DNA of 29,165 bases from Clostridia bacterium. GTDB lineage: Bacteria > Bacillota_A > Clostridia > Christensenellales > Aristaeellaceae. Position 1 is the first letter of the stretch. Every line of letters starts with the position of its first letter. The stretch covers positions 1 to 29,165 of the forward strand of contig JAFRJF010000166.1 of assembly GCA_017432405.1 (NCBI GenBank), in the 5' to 3' direction. The notes under the pieces are model-generated. The model searched no databases. It was not told the DNA's origin and was given only the letters and a program-made list of their open reading frames with translations. Shown here piece after piece: positions 1 through 7,072 of the stretch. Made by a program: the position numbers and the translations under genes.

Positions 1-90
1 ATCACGCCCAAGGGCATCGAGATGCTCAGCGACAGCAGGATCGCAGAGAAGGTCGACAATCTGCTCAAGGGCATACTCAGCATTGGCTGA
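1..90 (+). CDS. C-terminal end of a YjcQ-like winged-helix protein (partial)
   Basis: The window opens inside an open frame that reads ITPKGIEMLSDSRIAEKV, then a short helix, and stops at TGA 88-90. The ITPKGIEYL-like stretch followed by a 'K..LKGI' helix resembles the C-terminus of YjcQ-family winged-helix proteins, small proteins of unknown role found in Firmicutes and their phages. Only 29 residues are visible, so the family call is tentative and nothing can be said of the start, promoter or neighbours on the left. It could also be the tail of another wHTH regulator that ends in a similar strand-helix unit. Confidence 0.5.
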   Translation: MTPKGIEMLSDSRIAEKVDNLLKGILSIG

Positions 91-188
91 TCGCTTGACT
101 GAGGCTTCCCGGTCATCGGTGAACGGGGGACGGCTGTCGCGCCTGCCGCCGCTTCATTCAGGACGAATGCAAAGTGAGGGTTTGTATT

Positions 189-974
189 ATGAAGAAACTC
201 ATTGCGTTGCTGCTTACAGCCCTGCTGCTCATTTCCAGCGCCGCCCTGGCTTCGGACCGCTACGACCTGGACGATTTCGGCTATCGGACCGTCAGGACCC
301 GGGGGAAGGGGAAGCTGGTGTTCCAGAATTCGCCCCGGGGGTCGTTCATGTCGGAGTATGCCTTCAGCAACGGCGACCGCATCTTCGTGAACCTGGACTG
401 GCGGGAGGACGGGTATGCCATCGCCTATGAGAACGGCGATTACGGCTATGTGGATGCCAGCTACATCGAGTGGGGCGACGACAGCCGCGGCGGCGACGAC
501 GTGCACGATCTGGATAACTTTGTCTACCGCACCGTGGAGATCGACAACGGCGGCGCGCTGGTGTTCCAGAGGACGCCCCGGGGCGCGTTCATGTATGACC
601 ATAAGTTCTATGACGGCGACGAGATCTTCGTCAATGAATACTACCGTGAAAGCGGCTACGCCCTGGCCTATGAGGGCGGAAGCTATGGCTATGTGGACGT
701 CTGCTATATCGACTGGGACGACGGCGACGACGATGACGACGATTGGGACGACAGCGTCCACGACCTGGACAACTTCGAATACCGCACGGTGGAGATCGAC
801 AACGGCGGCACGCTGGTGTTCCAGAGAACGCCGCGGGGCGAATTCCTGTACAAGTACAAGTTCTATGATGGCGACCGCATCTTCGTGAATGTGGATTACC
901 GGGAAAGGGGCTATGCCCTGGCCTACAAGAACGGGGTCTACGGCTACGTGGACGCCGGTTATATCGACTGGTGA
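189..974 (+). CDS. Secreted protein of three 71-residue SH3-like repeats
   Basis: Start chosen at ATG 189, with GAGGG at 176-180 eight bases upstream; an in-frame GTG at 174 overlaps that site and is rejected. The 261-residue product begins with a signal peptide (MKK, hydrophobic core, cleavage probably after ALAS near residue 22). Three units of exactly 71 residues follow at 25-95, 106-176 and 191-261. Each runs from a 'DLDxFxYRTV' motif through 'LVFQxxPRG', 'GDxIFVN' and 'GYALAY' to 'YGYVDxxYIxW'. The glycine-tyrosine endings are like bacterial SH3 domains. Linkers are very acidic (GDDDDDDWDD before repeat 3). There is no LPXTG motif, lipobox or catalytic motif, so a binding role at the cell surface or outside the cell is inferred. 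No named family recognised with certainty. Confidence 0.85.
   Translation: MKKLIALLLTALLLISSAALASDRYDLDDFGYRTVRTRGKGKLVFQNSPRGSFMSEYAFSNGDRIFVNLDWREDGYAIAYENGDYGYVDASYIEWGDDSRGGDDVHDLDNFVYRTVEIDNGGALVFQRTPRGAFMYDHKFYDGDEIFVNEYYRESGYALAYEGGSYGYVDVCYIDWDDGDDDDDDWDDSVHDLDNFEYRTVEIDNGGTLVFQRTPRGEFLYKYKFYDGDRIFVNVDYRERGYALAYKNGVYGYVDAGYIDW
261..971 (+). repeat. Three in-frame tandem repeats of 213 bp (261-473, 504-716, 759-971)
   Basis: Each unit encodes 71 residues with no length variation. Units 2 and 3 are clearly closer to each other (shared YRTVEIDNGG and LVFQRTPRG blocks, long identical nucleotide stretches) than to unit 1 (YRTVRTRGKG), which suggests a later duplication of the second unit. 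The linkers differ in length (10 and 14 residues) but both are rich in Asp. Confidence 0.9.
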
Positions 975-1152
975 GCTTGATCGGAAATCCGACCCTGGTG
1001 GTGACGGAATTCGAGACGCAGAAGGATTTGCGAAGGCTGGCCGGGGCGAGGTCGGTTTGCCTGGACGCATACGTCACGGACGCGGATGGCAGGAAATACG
1101 ATGTGGAGATCGAACGGTCTGCACATCGAGCCAGTGCTCGTCGTGCCAGCAG
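972..1152 (+). pseudogene. Remnant of a PD-(D/E)XK nuclease family transposase
   Basis: Directly behind the repeat protein, in the frame of the GTG at 971, the sequence reads NPTLVVTEFETQKDLRRL, then GARSVCLDAYVTDADGRKYD and VEIERSAHRASARRA. This matches, from knowledge of the family, the core of the Rpn/PDDEXK_2 'transposase' proteins common in Clostridia, where the consensus runs LDxxxxDxxGxxYDxEIQRxxxGAxxxRAR. The usual N-terminus (the 'LLDDxxFxxVF' region) and more than 100 C-terminal residues (YHSSxxD onwards) are missing, and no Shine-Dalgarno site precedes the fragment. Homology fades at about 1150, just before a terminator. It is a dead fragment, probably left by deletion on both sides. 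Confidence 0.7.
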
Positions 1153-1155
1153 AGG

Positions 1156-1202
1156 AAAAACAAACCGTACCGGAATAATGAACCGGTACGGCTTGTTTTT
1201 TG
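1156..1202. terminator. Bidirectional intrinsic terminator
   Basis: The arms at about 1161-1173 and 1183-1195 (CCGTACCGG pairing with CCGGTACGG, with flanking CAA/TTG pairs and one A-C mismatch) enclose a 9-nt loop. A run of T follows on the plus strand (1195-1201) and a run of A precedes on the left (1156-1160), so it can end transcripts from both sides: the repeat gene on the plus strand and the EAL gene, whose stop lies at 1206, on the minus strand. Confidence 0.85.
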
Positions 1203-1205
1203 GAG

Positions 1206-3797
1206 CTACCCCTTTTTCTCCTCGTCCACGTTCCTGATGCCGATGACGATGAAGCGGGCGTCTTCGCCGCGCATGCGGATGACCTTGCAGTGGATCCAGG
1301 AGGAGGCACCGTCGAACATCAAACGGTAGGTGATGTTGAAGGTTCGGCCGTCCTTCAGCTCCGCCAGCAGGCGGTCCTTCTCCCAGGCCTGCAGCGCCGT
1401 CTTCAGGTCGTCCGGGTGTACCAGGCGGATCACGTTGCGGCGGCAGTCCTCGAAGAAGTTCACGCCGTTCTGCTCGATGTGCAGCTGCTGGTATTCATCG
1501 CTGGAGCTGTATTCCACGAACTCGTCGGTCTCGGTGTTCACCACGTAGAAGCTGTAGTAGTCCTGGGACAGCGCCTGGGCGATGCGGGCGAAGGTCAGGT
1601 GTGCCTCGTGGGCCTGCTCCAGCGCCTCCTGGCGCTTCATCTGGCTGTCGATGTTGTTGATGCCCACCACGATGCTGCTGTCAGAGCTGCCCAGGGCCGT
1701 GGCCTTCAGGCTCACGTAGATGGGCTCGCCGTCCAGCACCAGCCGATAGGTGAGGGTGAACGCGCCGCTTTCCCTGATCGTGCGCAGCACGTTCTCCTTC
1801 GTGAAGCCGTCGAGGATCTTGCGCTGGTCGTCGGGGTACACCACCCGCAGTATGTTCTTGCGGCTCAGGTTGAAGAAGTCCTCGCCCTCCTTCTCGATGC
1901 CCAGGCCCGCGTAGGCGTTGTGGGAGGTGAATTCGGTGAAGCGGTCCGTGCGGGTGTCCACATAGTAGATGCTGAAATAGTCGGCGGCCAGCGCCTGGGC
2001 CAGGCGGGCATAGGTCAGCCGGTTCCCGGCGCGTATCATCGGGGCCGGGTCCGCCAGCCAGGGCTGGGCCTGCACGCCCGCCTCGGGGTCGCCCTTCAAC
2101 AGCAGCGCCTTTTCCTCGATGAAGCGCTCGAATTCCTCCGGGGGCACGGGCTTCGAGAAGTAATAGCCCTGCACGTAGTCGCAGCCCATCACCTTCAGGG
2201 CCTCCACCTGCTCCCGGGTCTCCACGCCCTCGGCGATCGTCGGCACCCCCAGGTATTCGGCGATATCGATGATCAGCTCGATCATCCGGGTGTCGCCGCT
2301 GCCGGAGAAGGCGTTGCGCACGAAGGTCATGTCCAGCTTCAGGGCGTCCAGCGGCAGGCGGGAGATCATGCCCAGCGAGGAATAGCCGGTGCCGAAGTCG
2401 TCCATCTCCACCCGCAGGCCCATCGTCCGCAGGCTTTGTACCGTGGAGATGATCAGCGATTCGTTGTCGGTGTAGGCCGACTCGGTGATCTCGGGGATCA
2501 GCTCCTCCGGGGCCAGCCCGTTGGCCTTCAGCAGCGTCTTGAAGGTCTGGGCGATCTCGGGGTCGAACATGTCCACCCGGGAGACGTTCACCGACACGGG
2601 GATGGAAAGCCCGAAGCGATTCTTCCAATCCCGCACCTGGGCGGCGGCCTGGCCCCAGACGTAGTGGTCCAGCCGCTGGATCATGCCGTTTTCCTCGAAC
2701 AGTGGGATGAACACGCCGGGGCTGACCAGCCCCAGCCGGGGATGCTGCCAGCGGATCAGGGCCTCGGCGCTGGCCAGTATGGGCACGTCCGGGCGGATGT
2801 CGTACTTCGGCTGGTAGAAGACCTTGAACTGGCCCTCGCGGATGGCCTGGTCGAATTCCTCGGTCAGCTGCTCGGCGAACAGCTCGGCCTCGTGCAGCTT
2901 GTCGTCGTAGATCGCGATGCTCTGGGTGTAGTTGCCGCGGATGCTGTCGGCGGCGACGCAGGCCCGGTCGAAGCGCTGCTCGATCTCGATGGACTTGTCC
3001 ACGTTAGGGTAGACGCCCATGCGCAGGCGCACGCGGTTGGCGGTGTCCCCGTCGTCGTTGATGGCGGTGGACAGCTTTTCAAACATCGCCTCGCAGTCCC
3101 CGCCGTGGGGGCGGTAGACCAGGAAGGTGTCGGCCTCCCGGCGACAGGCCATGCCCCCGGAGCCCTGGGCCAGCGCCCGAAGGTGCTCGCCGATGCGGCG
3201 CAGCAGCTGGTCGGCGTAGGCCCTGCCATAGCGCTCGTTGATGATGTGGAAGCGGTTGATGTCCACCACGACCGCATCCATGGCCGTGCCCTTGTGGTGC
3301 TGGTCGAAGCTGGTGATGTAATTGTAGAAGTATTCCCGGTTGAACAGCCCGGTCAGCGGGTCGCGCTCGGTGGAGCGGATGATCTGCCGGTCCTCGGAAA
3401 GCTCGATGATGCGGCGGACCCTGGCCAGTATCACGCTGCGCATGGGATAGGGCTTGGGAATGAAGTCGAACGCCCCCAGCTCCAGGCTGGCCACCTCCGC
3501 GTCGTGGTCAGAGGTCATCACGATCACGGGAATCCGCGCCAGTTCGGGGGATTCCTTCAGCAGCCGCAGCACCACCATGCCGGACATCACCGGCATGATC
3601 AGATCCAGCAGGATCAGCGAGATGTCCTCGGCCCGTTTCTTCGCCAGCGTCAGCGCCTCCTGGCCGTTGGAAGCGTAGAGCACGCGGTAGTCGTCCTCCA
3701 GCAGCGTGCCGAGCAGCTCCCGGTTGAGCTGCTCGTCATCGACCACCAATACGGTGCGCCGCTTCGGCGGTGTGATCTGCATATGCATATCGGACAT
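1206..3797 (-). CDS. Response regulator with degenerate GGDEF, active-type EAL and two PAS-like repeats
   Basis: An 863-residue cytoplasmic protein; AAGGAGG at 3804-3810 lies six bases before the ATG. Residues 15-130 form a receiver domain (acidic D20/D21, phosphoacceptor D65, T95, K115). Residues 140-300 are a GGDEF fold whose signature reads EADTF (221-225), so cyclase activity is unlikely. Residues 310-565 are an EAL domain with all expected residues in place: E345-A-L, N404, E436, the MDDFGTGYS block (D466/D467), K487 and E523. It is therefore predicted to be a phosphorylation-controlled c-di-GMP phosphodiesterase. After it come two homologous PAS-like units (about 596-725 and 730-860), each with 'FxxxxRxNxxRxVxPDD' and 'TYRLxxDG'. 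C-terminal sensors after EAL are unusual; see findings. No histidine kinase lies nearby, so the partner is unknown. Confidence 0.92.
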   Translation of the reverse strand: MSDMHMQITPPKRRTVLVVDDEQLNRELLGTLLEDDYRVLYASNGQEALTLAKKRAEDISLILLDLIMPVMSGMVVLRLLKESPELARIPVIVMTSDHDAEVASLELGAFDFIPKPYPMRSVILARVRRIIELSEDRQIIRSTERDPLTGLFNREYFYNYITSFDQHHKGTAMDAVVVDINRFHIINERYGRAYADQLLRRIGEHLRALAQGSGGMACRREADTFLVYRPHGGDCEAMFEKLSTAINDDGDTANRVRLRMGVYPNVDKSIEIEQRFDRACVAADSIRGNYTQSIAIYDDKLHEAELFAEQLTEEFDQAIREGQFKVFYQPKYDIRPDVPILASAEALIRWQHPRLGLVSPGVFIPLFEENGMIQRLDHYVWGQAAAQVRDWKNRFGLSIPVSVNVSRVDMFDPEIAQTFKTLLKANGLAPEELIPEITESAYTDNESLIISTVQSLRTMGLRVEMDDFGTGYSSLGMISRLPLDALKLDMTFVRNAFSGSGDTRMIELIIDIAEYLGVPTIAEGVETREQVEALKVMGCDYVQGYYFSKPVPPEEFERFIEEKALLLKGDPEAGVQAQPWLADPAPMIRAGNRLTYARLAQALAADYFSIYYVDTRTDRFTEFTSHNAYAGLGIEKEGEDFFNLSRKNILRVVYPDDQRKILDGFTKENVLRTIRESGAFTLTYRLVLDGEPIYVSLKATALGSSDSSIVVGINNIDSQMKRQEALEQAHEAHLTFARIAQALSQDYYSFYVVNTETDEFVEYSSSDEYQQLHIEQNGVNFFEDCRRNVIRLVHPDDLKTALQAWEKDRLLAELKDGRTFNITYRLMFDGASSWIHCKVIRMRGEDARFIVIGIRNVDEEKKG

Positions 3798-3854
3798 GGT
3801 ACGCCTCCTTGCCGCTGTGCATTCCGTTCATTACATCAGCCTAATTCTCTGACT

Positions 3855-3886
3855 ATTATATTATCATAAAAAAATGGAATGTTCAA
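3855..3886 (-). promoter_or_regulatory. Candidate promoter of the EAL response regulator
   Basis: On the minus strand a perfect TATAAT (3855-3860) sits in an A+T-rich stretch about 60 bases before the ATG. A TTGAAC hexamer lies at 3881-3886, but with a 20-nt spacer; a shifted -10 (GATAAT, 3860-3865) would give 15. The A+T-rich stretch supports a promoter here, but the exact -35 is uncertain. Confidence 0.45.
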
Positions 3887-3919
3887 CAGGGAAGGGCTGG
3901 TTTTTTGGTGGAATGCTGG

Positions 3920-3958
3920 GAAATTCTGATTTGTCGCGGGACGACAAATCAGAATTTC
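3920..3958. repeat. Perfect intergenic palindrome, copy 1 of a two-copy family
   Basis: Arms of 17 bp (3920-3936 and 3942-3958) pair without mismatch around the loop CGGGA. The left arm contains AAATTCTGATTTGTCG. It shares the frame AAATWCTGATTYRTCG with the element at 27433-27473, with differences that keep pairing. No T-run follows on either strand, so it is not a typical terminator. It lies in the 436-bp region between the two divergent genes, upstream of both. Confidence 0.9.
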
Positions 3959-4058
3959 AGTGCTTCAAAAGAAAAACAACCCAATCATAGCACGAAAGCG
4001 CAAAATGTATGGTAAGATATATCCAGTGAAAATATATCATGGCCTTGGTGTGGGTCGA

Positions 4059-4091
4059 GTGACGCATCTGTGACGCTCTGGGCGCTATACT
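4059..4091 (+). promoter_or_regulatory. Candidate activator-type promoter of the M4 protease gene
   Basis: TATACT at 4086-4091 has no recognisable -35 at 17 nt. Instead two copies of GTGACGC (4059-4065 and 4070-4076) stand exactly 11 bp apart, one helical turn, where an activator touching the polymerase would bind. The pattern is seen directly; the regulatory reading is inference. The rest of 3961-4058 is A+T-rich with no further clear signal. Confidence 0.35.
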
Positions 4092-4094
4092 TTT

Positions 4095-4182
4095 CACGCG
4101 GGTTGAGGGGAGGATGTTCCCACCCGGCCTGCGGCCCGCTTCGAATGGAAAGCGGGCGAGGACAAACCTGAGCGAGAGCGTG
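4095..4182 (+). other. Potentially structured 5' leader of the M4 protease gene
   Basis: Three helices can be drawn: an enclosing CACGC (4095-4099) with GCGTG (4178-4182); an inner hairpin CGGGT (4099-4103) with ACCCG (4122-4126), continued by GGGA (4108-4111) with TCCC (4118-4121); and a perfect 8-bp hairpin GCCCGCTT (4134-4141) with AAGCGGGC (4150-4157). C4099 can belong to only one helix at a time. It does not match riboswitch classes I know (c-di-GMP-I, TPP, SAM, cobalamin, fluoride compared). G+C-rich DNA makes such hairpins by chance, so confidence is low. Confidence 0.3.
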
Positions 4183-4233
4183 TTTTCAAAGTGTATTATC
4201 GAAAGTGACATGCTGTGAAAGGAGAATTGCCTT

Positions 4234-6972
4234 ATGAAGAAGATCAGGCGCGCGCTGGCAGTGCTGCTGGCATTGATACTGGCGCTGGGCACGATGGCTT
4301 CGCTGGCTGAGACGGTTTCGGCAGCCCAGGCCCCACTGACCCTCGACGACCTCGACCGACTGAATGACGGGGCGGCCAGGGTGACTACCCGGGACGGGCG
4401 GGTGACCTTCGTGGATGGCACCTGCACAGACGGTCCCGTGACCGACATGGACGCCGCCGCCAGGGTGGTGGACGCCATGATACCCCTGATGGGCGGCGAC
4501 GAGCGCACCGGCTTCGAGCCCTGGCGCACCCTCACCGACACTAACGGCAACCGGTACTATGTATTCCAGCAGATGTATGCCGGCGTAACCGTCTCCGGCG
4601 GCGCGGCAAAGGTCATCACCGATGACAACGGTGCGATGCTGGGCCTGGTTTGCAGCGTGGAGACCCAGCTGCCCGAGACGGAAAACGCCCAGGGCATCAC
4701 CGCCGCAGAAGCCGAGGCGCTGGTGATTGCGCATGTGGAGCAGGCGCAGGGCCAGGCCCCCAACGTGCTGGAGGGCCACACCGGCAAGGTGGTGCTGCCC
4801 GTGAACCTGGAGATCGACATGGAATCCGAGGAGGAGAAGGAGGAGAGCCGCTTCGTATGGGTGGTGTACACCAATGCCCCCTCGGCCAGCCTGACCTCCG
4901 GCTCCGAGCTGCCCTACCTGGCCCACTACGTGGACCTGAGCGGCCAGTACCTGTACAGCCTGCCCACGGTCATCCCTGGCGACGAGGCCGGCGCTTCCGG
5001 CTACAACGCCGCCTATGTGTTCGAGTTCATGGAGCCGGTAGACTACACCGGCACGGTGACCCTCGCGGACGGCACCAAACGGGAGATCAGCCTTGAGCTG
5101 ATGCGGGACAGCCGCACCGGCATGATCTACCTGGGCAACCTCAAGCGGCGCATCGCCGTGGCCGATTGCTGGTCCTTCCTGTATGACAAGGGCAGGGTGG
5201 TGCTGGAGGCTTCGAAGGACAACGAAGACTGGGACGAGAACAGCCTGCTGGCGCTGTACAACTACTGCCGCGCCTGGGACTACTACGAGGCCATCGGCTG
5301 GAAGGGCGGCGACGGCCTGGGGACGCCCATACTGATCCTGAAGGACTTCTGCGACAAGGACCACAAGCCCATCGACAACGCCGCCTACGCGGGCAAGTAC
5401 TACGGCTGGCAGCTGTTCCTGACCAGCGGCGTCAACGACTATTCGCAGTGCCTGGACGTGCTGGCCCACGAGTTTACCCATTGCGTGACCCACTCGGTGA
5501 TGACCTACAACGCCTACATGAACGATTACGGCGCCATCAACGAGGCCATGAGCGACATCCAGGGCAACCTCTGCGACGGCATGTATGTGGACGAGGGAGA
5601 GGGGGAGGACACGGAATGGCTGCTCGGCGAGGACATCGGCGATGCCATCCGCAGCATGAGCGACCCCCATCGCTATCAGCAGCCCGAGTACACCTGGGAC
5701 CTGCACTACGTGCCCGAGGTACGCGACCCCACCGAGCTGAACGACCGCGGCGGCGTGCACGGCAATTCCTCGCTGCTGAACTACCTGGCGTGGCAGCTGT
5801 CCACCAGGGGCGGCATGACGCCGGAGGAGGCCAGGGCCTACTGGTTTGCGGTGGATTGCACGATGGTGCCCGGCACCGACTATCCCCAGCTGGCGGACCT
5901 GCTGCCCTGGGTGCTGAAAAACCTGGGCCTCGACAGCTACGACAGCGCGTTGACGGCGGCCATCGACGTCACCCGGATCCGCACAGGCGAGATGCCCGAG
6001 ACCTTTGACGACGACCGGGCGCTGCTGACGATGACCCTGCCCGATACCGAGCAGTTCACCGACGGCAACTGGGCGCTGGGCATCTTCAGCGTGAACCTGG
6101 ACGGCCTGTTCCAGCGGGCCATCGACATCATCGACGGCGCCCCCGGCTACGAGACGGCGCTGGACGAGCTGACCATGGCCATCGCTCCCGAAGCGGCGAT
6201 GAACGGAGACGACCTGATGAAGGTCATCAATGACGAGATCAACCGATTCTTCGAGAAGAAGACCGCAGAAAACGCTGAGGCTTCAGAGGACGTTGAGGCT
6301 TCAGAAGGTGCAGAGGCGCTTGTGGATGATGAGGCTGAGGGCGAATCCGAGCCCCTCGCCACGGGCTCCATCGCCGATTCCGAACCGATGAAGTGGATCA
6401 GGAAGTACTTCGGCGACATGATCTTCTCGGGCCTGGGCACTGCCGGACAGGACGGTCGTACGGTGCGCATGGTTTGCCGCCCCGGCCTGACCGTTCCGGT
6501 GCTGGTGCGCCTGGAGTTCAAGCCCAATTCCATGCAGCTGAAGACCTCCGGCCTGGCCGTCTTCTTCGGCCGCTGGATCGACCTGGGCAGCGTGGTCAGC
6601 GCGCTCGTTGAAAAAATGGATGCCGGTGAGAATATTATGGATCAATCCGGGGACGATCTCAGCGACGAGATGCCGGACGAGCTGAGCGGCCTGATGGATA
6701 TGCTGAACGGCTTCACCGAGGGCCTCGATACCGGGAAAACCGAGGCGCCGGAGGAGATAGAGCCCCTCACCCTCGAAGAGGTGCGCAATATGCTGGTCGA
6801 CATCAGGAACAAGCTGAACAGCTTTGCGTGGCTGCAGCACATGTTCTTCTATGAGATCAAGCCCGGCAAGGTCAACACCATCCGCGCCGACGGCCTGGAG
6901 AAGGTGACGGTGCTGGACGAGGCGCATTCCCCCGACCTCATCGGGATGATGCAGGAAGCGGAAGACCAATAA
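4234..6972 (+). CDS. Secreted thermolysin-like (M4 family) zinc metalloprotease with long C-terminal extension
   Basis: AAAGGAG (4218-4224) precedes the ATG by nine bases. The 912-residue product has a signal peptide (residues 1 to about 30), then an FTP/PepSY-like propeptide (about 60-210, with YYVFQQMYAGVTVSGG). The catalytic domain follows, with HEFTH at 412-416 (zinc ligands H412 and H416, catalytic E413), the third ligand E437 in GAINEAMSD, and H509 in DRGGVHGNSS, equivalent to thermolysin His231. All M4 landmarks are present and the H-to-E spacing is 25, close to thermolysin's 24. After about residue 600 comes an extension of some 300 residues with an acidic repetitive linker (EASEDVEASEGAEA, about 685-700), which I do not recognise. 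Expected to be exported, self-activated and to degrade extracellular protein. No cell-wall anchor is seen. A terminator follows, so it is probably a single-gene unit. Confidence 0.9.
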   Translation: MKKIRRALAVLLALILALGTMASLAETVSAAQAPLTLDDLDRLNDGAARVTTRDGRVTFVDGTCTDGPVTDMDAAARVVDAMIPLMGGDERTGFEPWRTLTDTNGNRYYVFQQMYAGVTVSGGAAKVITDDNGAMLGLVCSVETQLPETENAQGITAAEAEALVIAHVEQAQGQAPNVLEGHTGKVVLPVNLEIDMESEEEKEESRFVWVVYTNAPSASLTSGSELPYLAHYVDLSGQYLYSLPTVIPGDEAGASGYNAAYVFEFMEPVDYTGTVTLADGTKREISLELMRDSRTGMIYLGNLKRRIAVADCWSFLYDKGRVVLEASKDNEDWDENSLLALYNYCRAWDYYEAIGWKGGDGLGTPILILKDFCDKDHKPIDNAAYAGKYYGWQLFLTSGVNDYSQCLDVLAHEFTHCVTHSVMTYNAYMNDYGAINEAMSDIQGNLCDGMYVDEGEGEDTEWLLGEDIGDAIRSMSDPHRYQQPEYTWDLHYVPEVRDPTELNDRGGVHGNSSLLNYLAWQLSTRGGMTPEEARAYWFAVDCTMVPGTDYPQLADLLPWVLKNLGLDSYDSALTAAIDVTRIRTGEMPETFDDDRALLTMTLPDTEQFTDGNWALGIFSVNLDGLFQRAIDIIDGAPGYETALDELTMAIAPEAAMNGDDLMKVINDEINRFFEKKTAENAEASEDVEASEGAEALVDDEAEGESEPLATGSIADSEPMKWIRKYFGDMIFSGLGTAGQDGRTVRMVCRPGLTVPVLVRLEFKPNSMQLKTSGLAVFFGRWIDLGSVVSALVEKMDAGENIMDQSGDDLSDEMPDELSGLMDMLNGFTEGLDTGKTEAPEEIEPLTLEEVRNMLVDIRNKLNSFAWLQHMFFYEIKPGKVNTIRADGLEKVTVLDEAHSPDLIGMMQEAEDQ

Positions 6973-6992
6973 ATGACCAAACGAAATACCCC

Positions 6993-7036
6993 GGGATTGC
7001 CGAGCAGTGCCTTTGCTTCGGCAATCCCCTTTCGGG
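6993..7036 (+). terminator. Intrinsic terminator after the M4 protease gene
   Basis: GGGATTGCCGA (6993-7003) pairs perfectly with TCGGCAATCCC (7018-7028), followed after a few bases by GGGTTTTATA. The T-run is short and displaced, so some read-through into the phosphoesterase gene is possible. Confidence 0.7.
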
Positions 7037-7072
7037 TTTTATAAAACAAATCGCCACAAAGGAGAAGAGATC

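Noticed and set aside
3920..3958. Classical intrinsic terminator
   Set aside because: No T-run follows on either strand and the palindrome lies upstream of both flanking genes, so there is no transcript for it to end.
4095..4182. Fluoride or c-di-GMP riboswitch before the protease gene
   Set aside because: The phrase GGATGTTCCC recalls the fluoride motif, but the later conserved parts are absent; the GCAAACC and GNRA receptor parts of c-di-GMP-I are also absent.
7007..7072. Upstream ATG start for the phosphoesterase
   Set aside because: It lies within the terminator hairpin and has no ribosome binding site, whereas GTG 7073 has AAAGGAG at the right distance and begins the first membrane helix.
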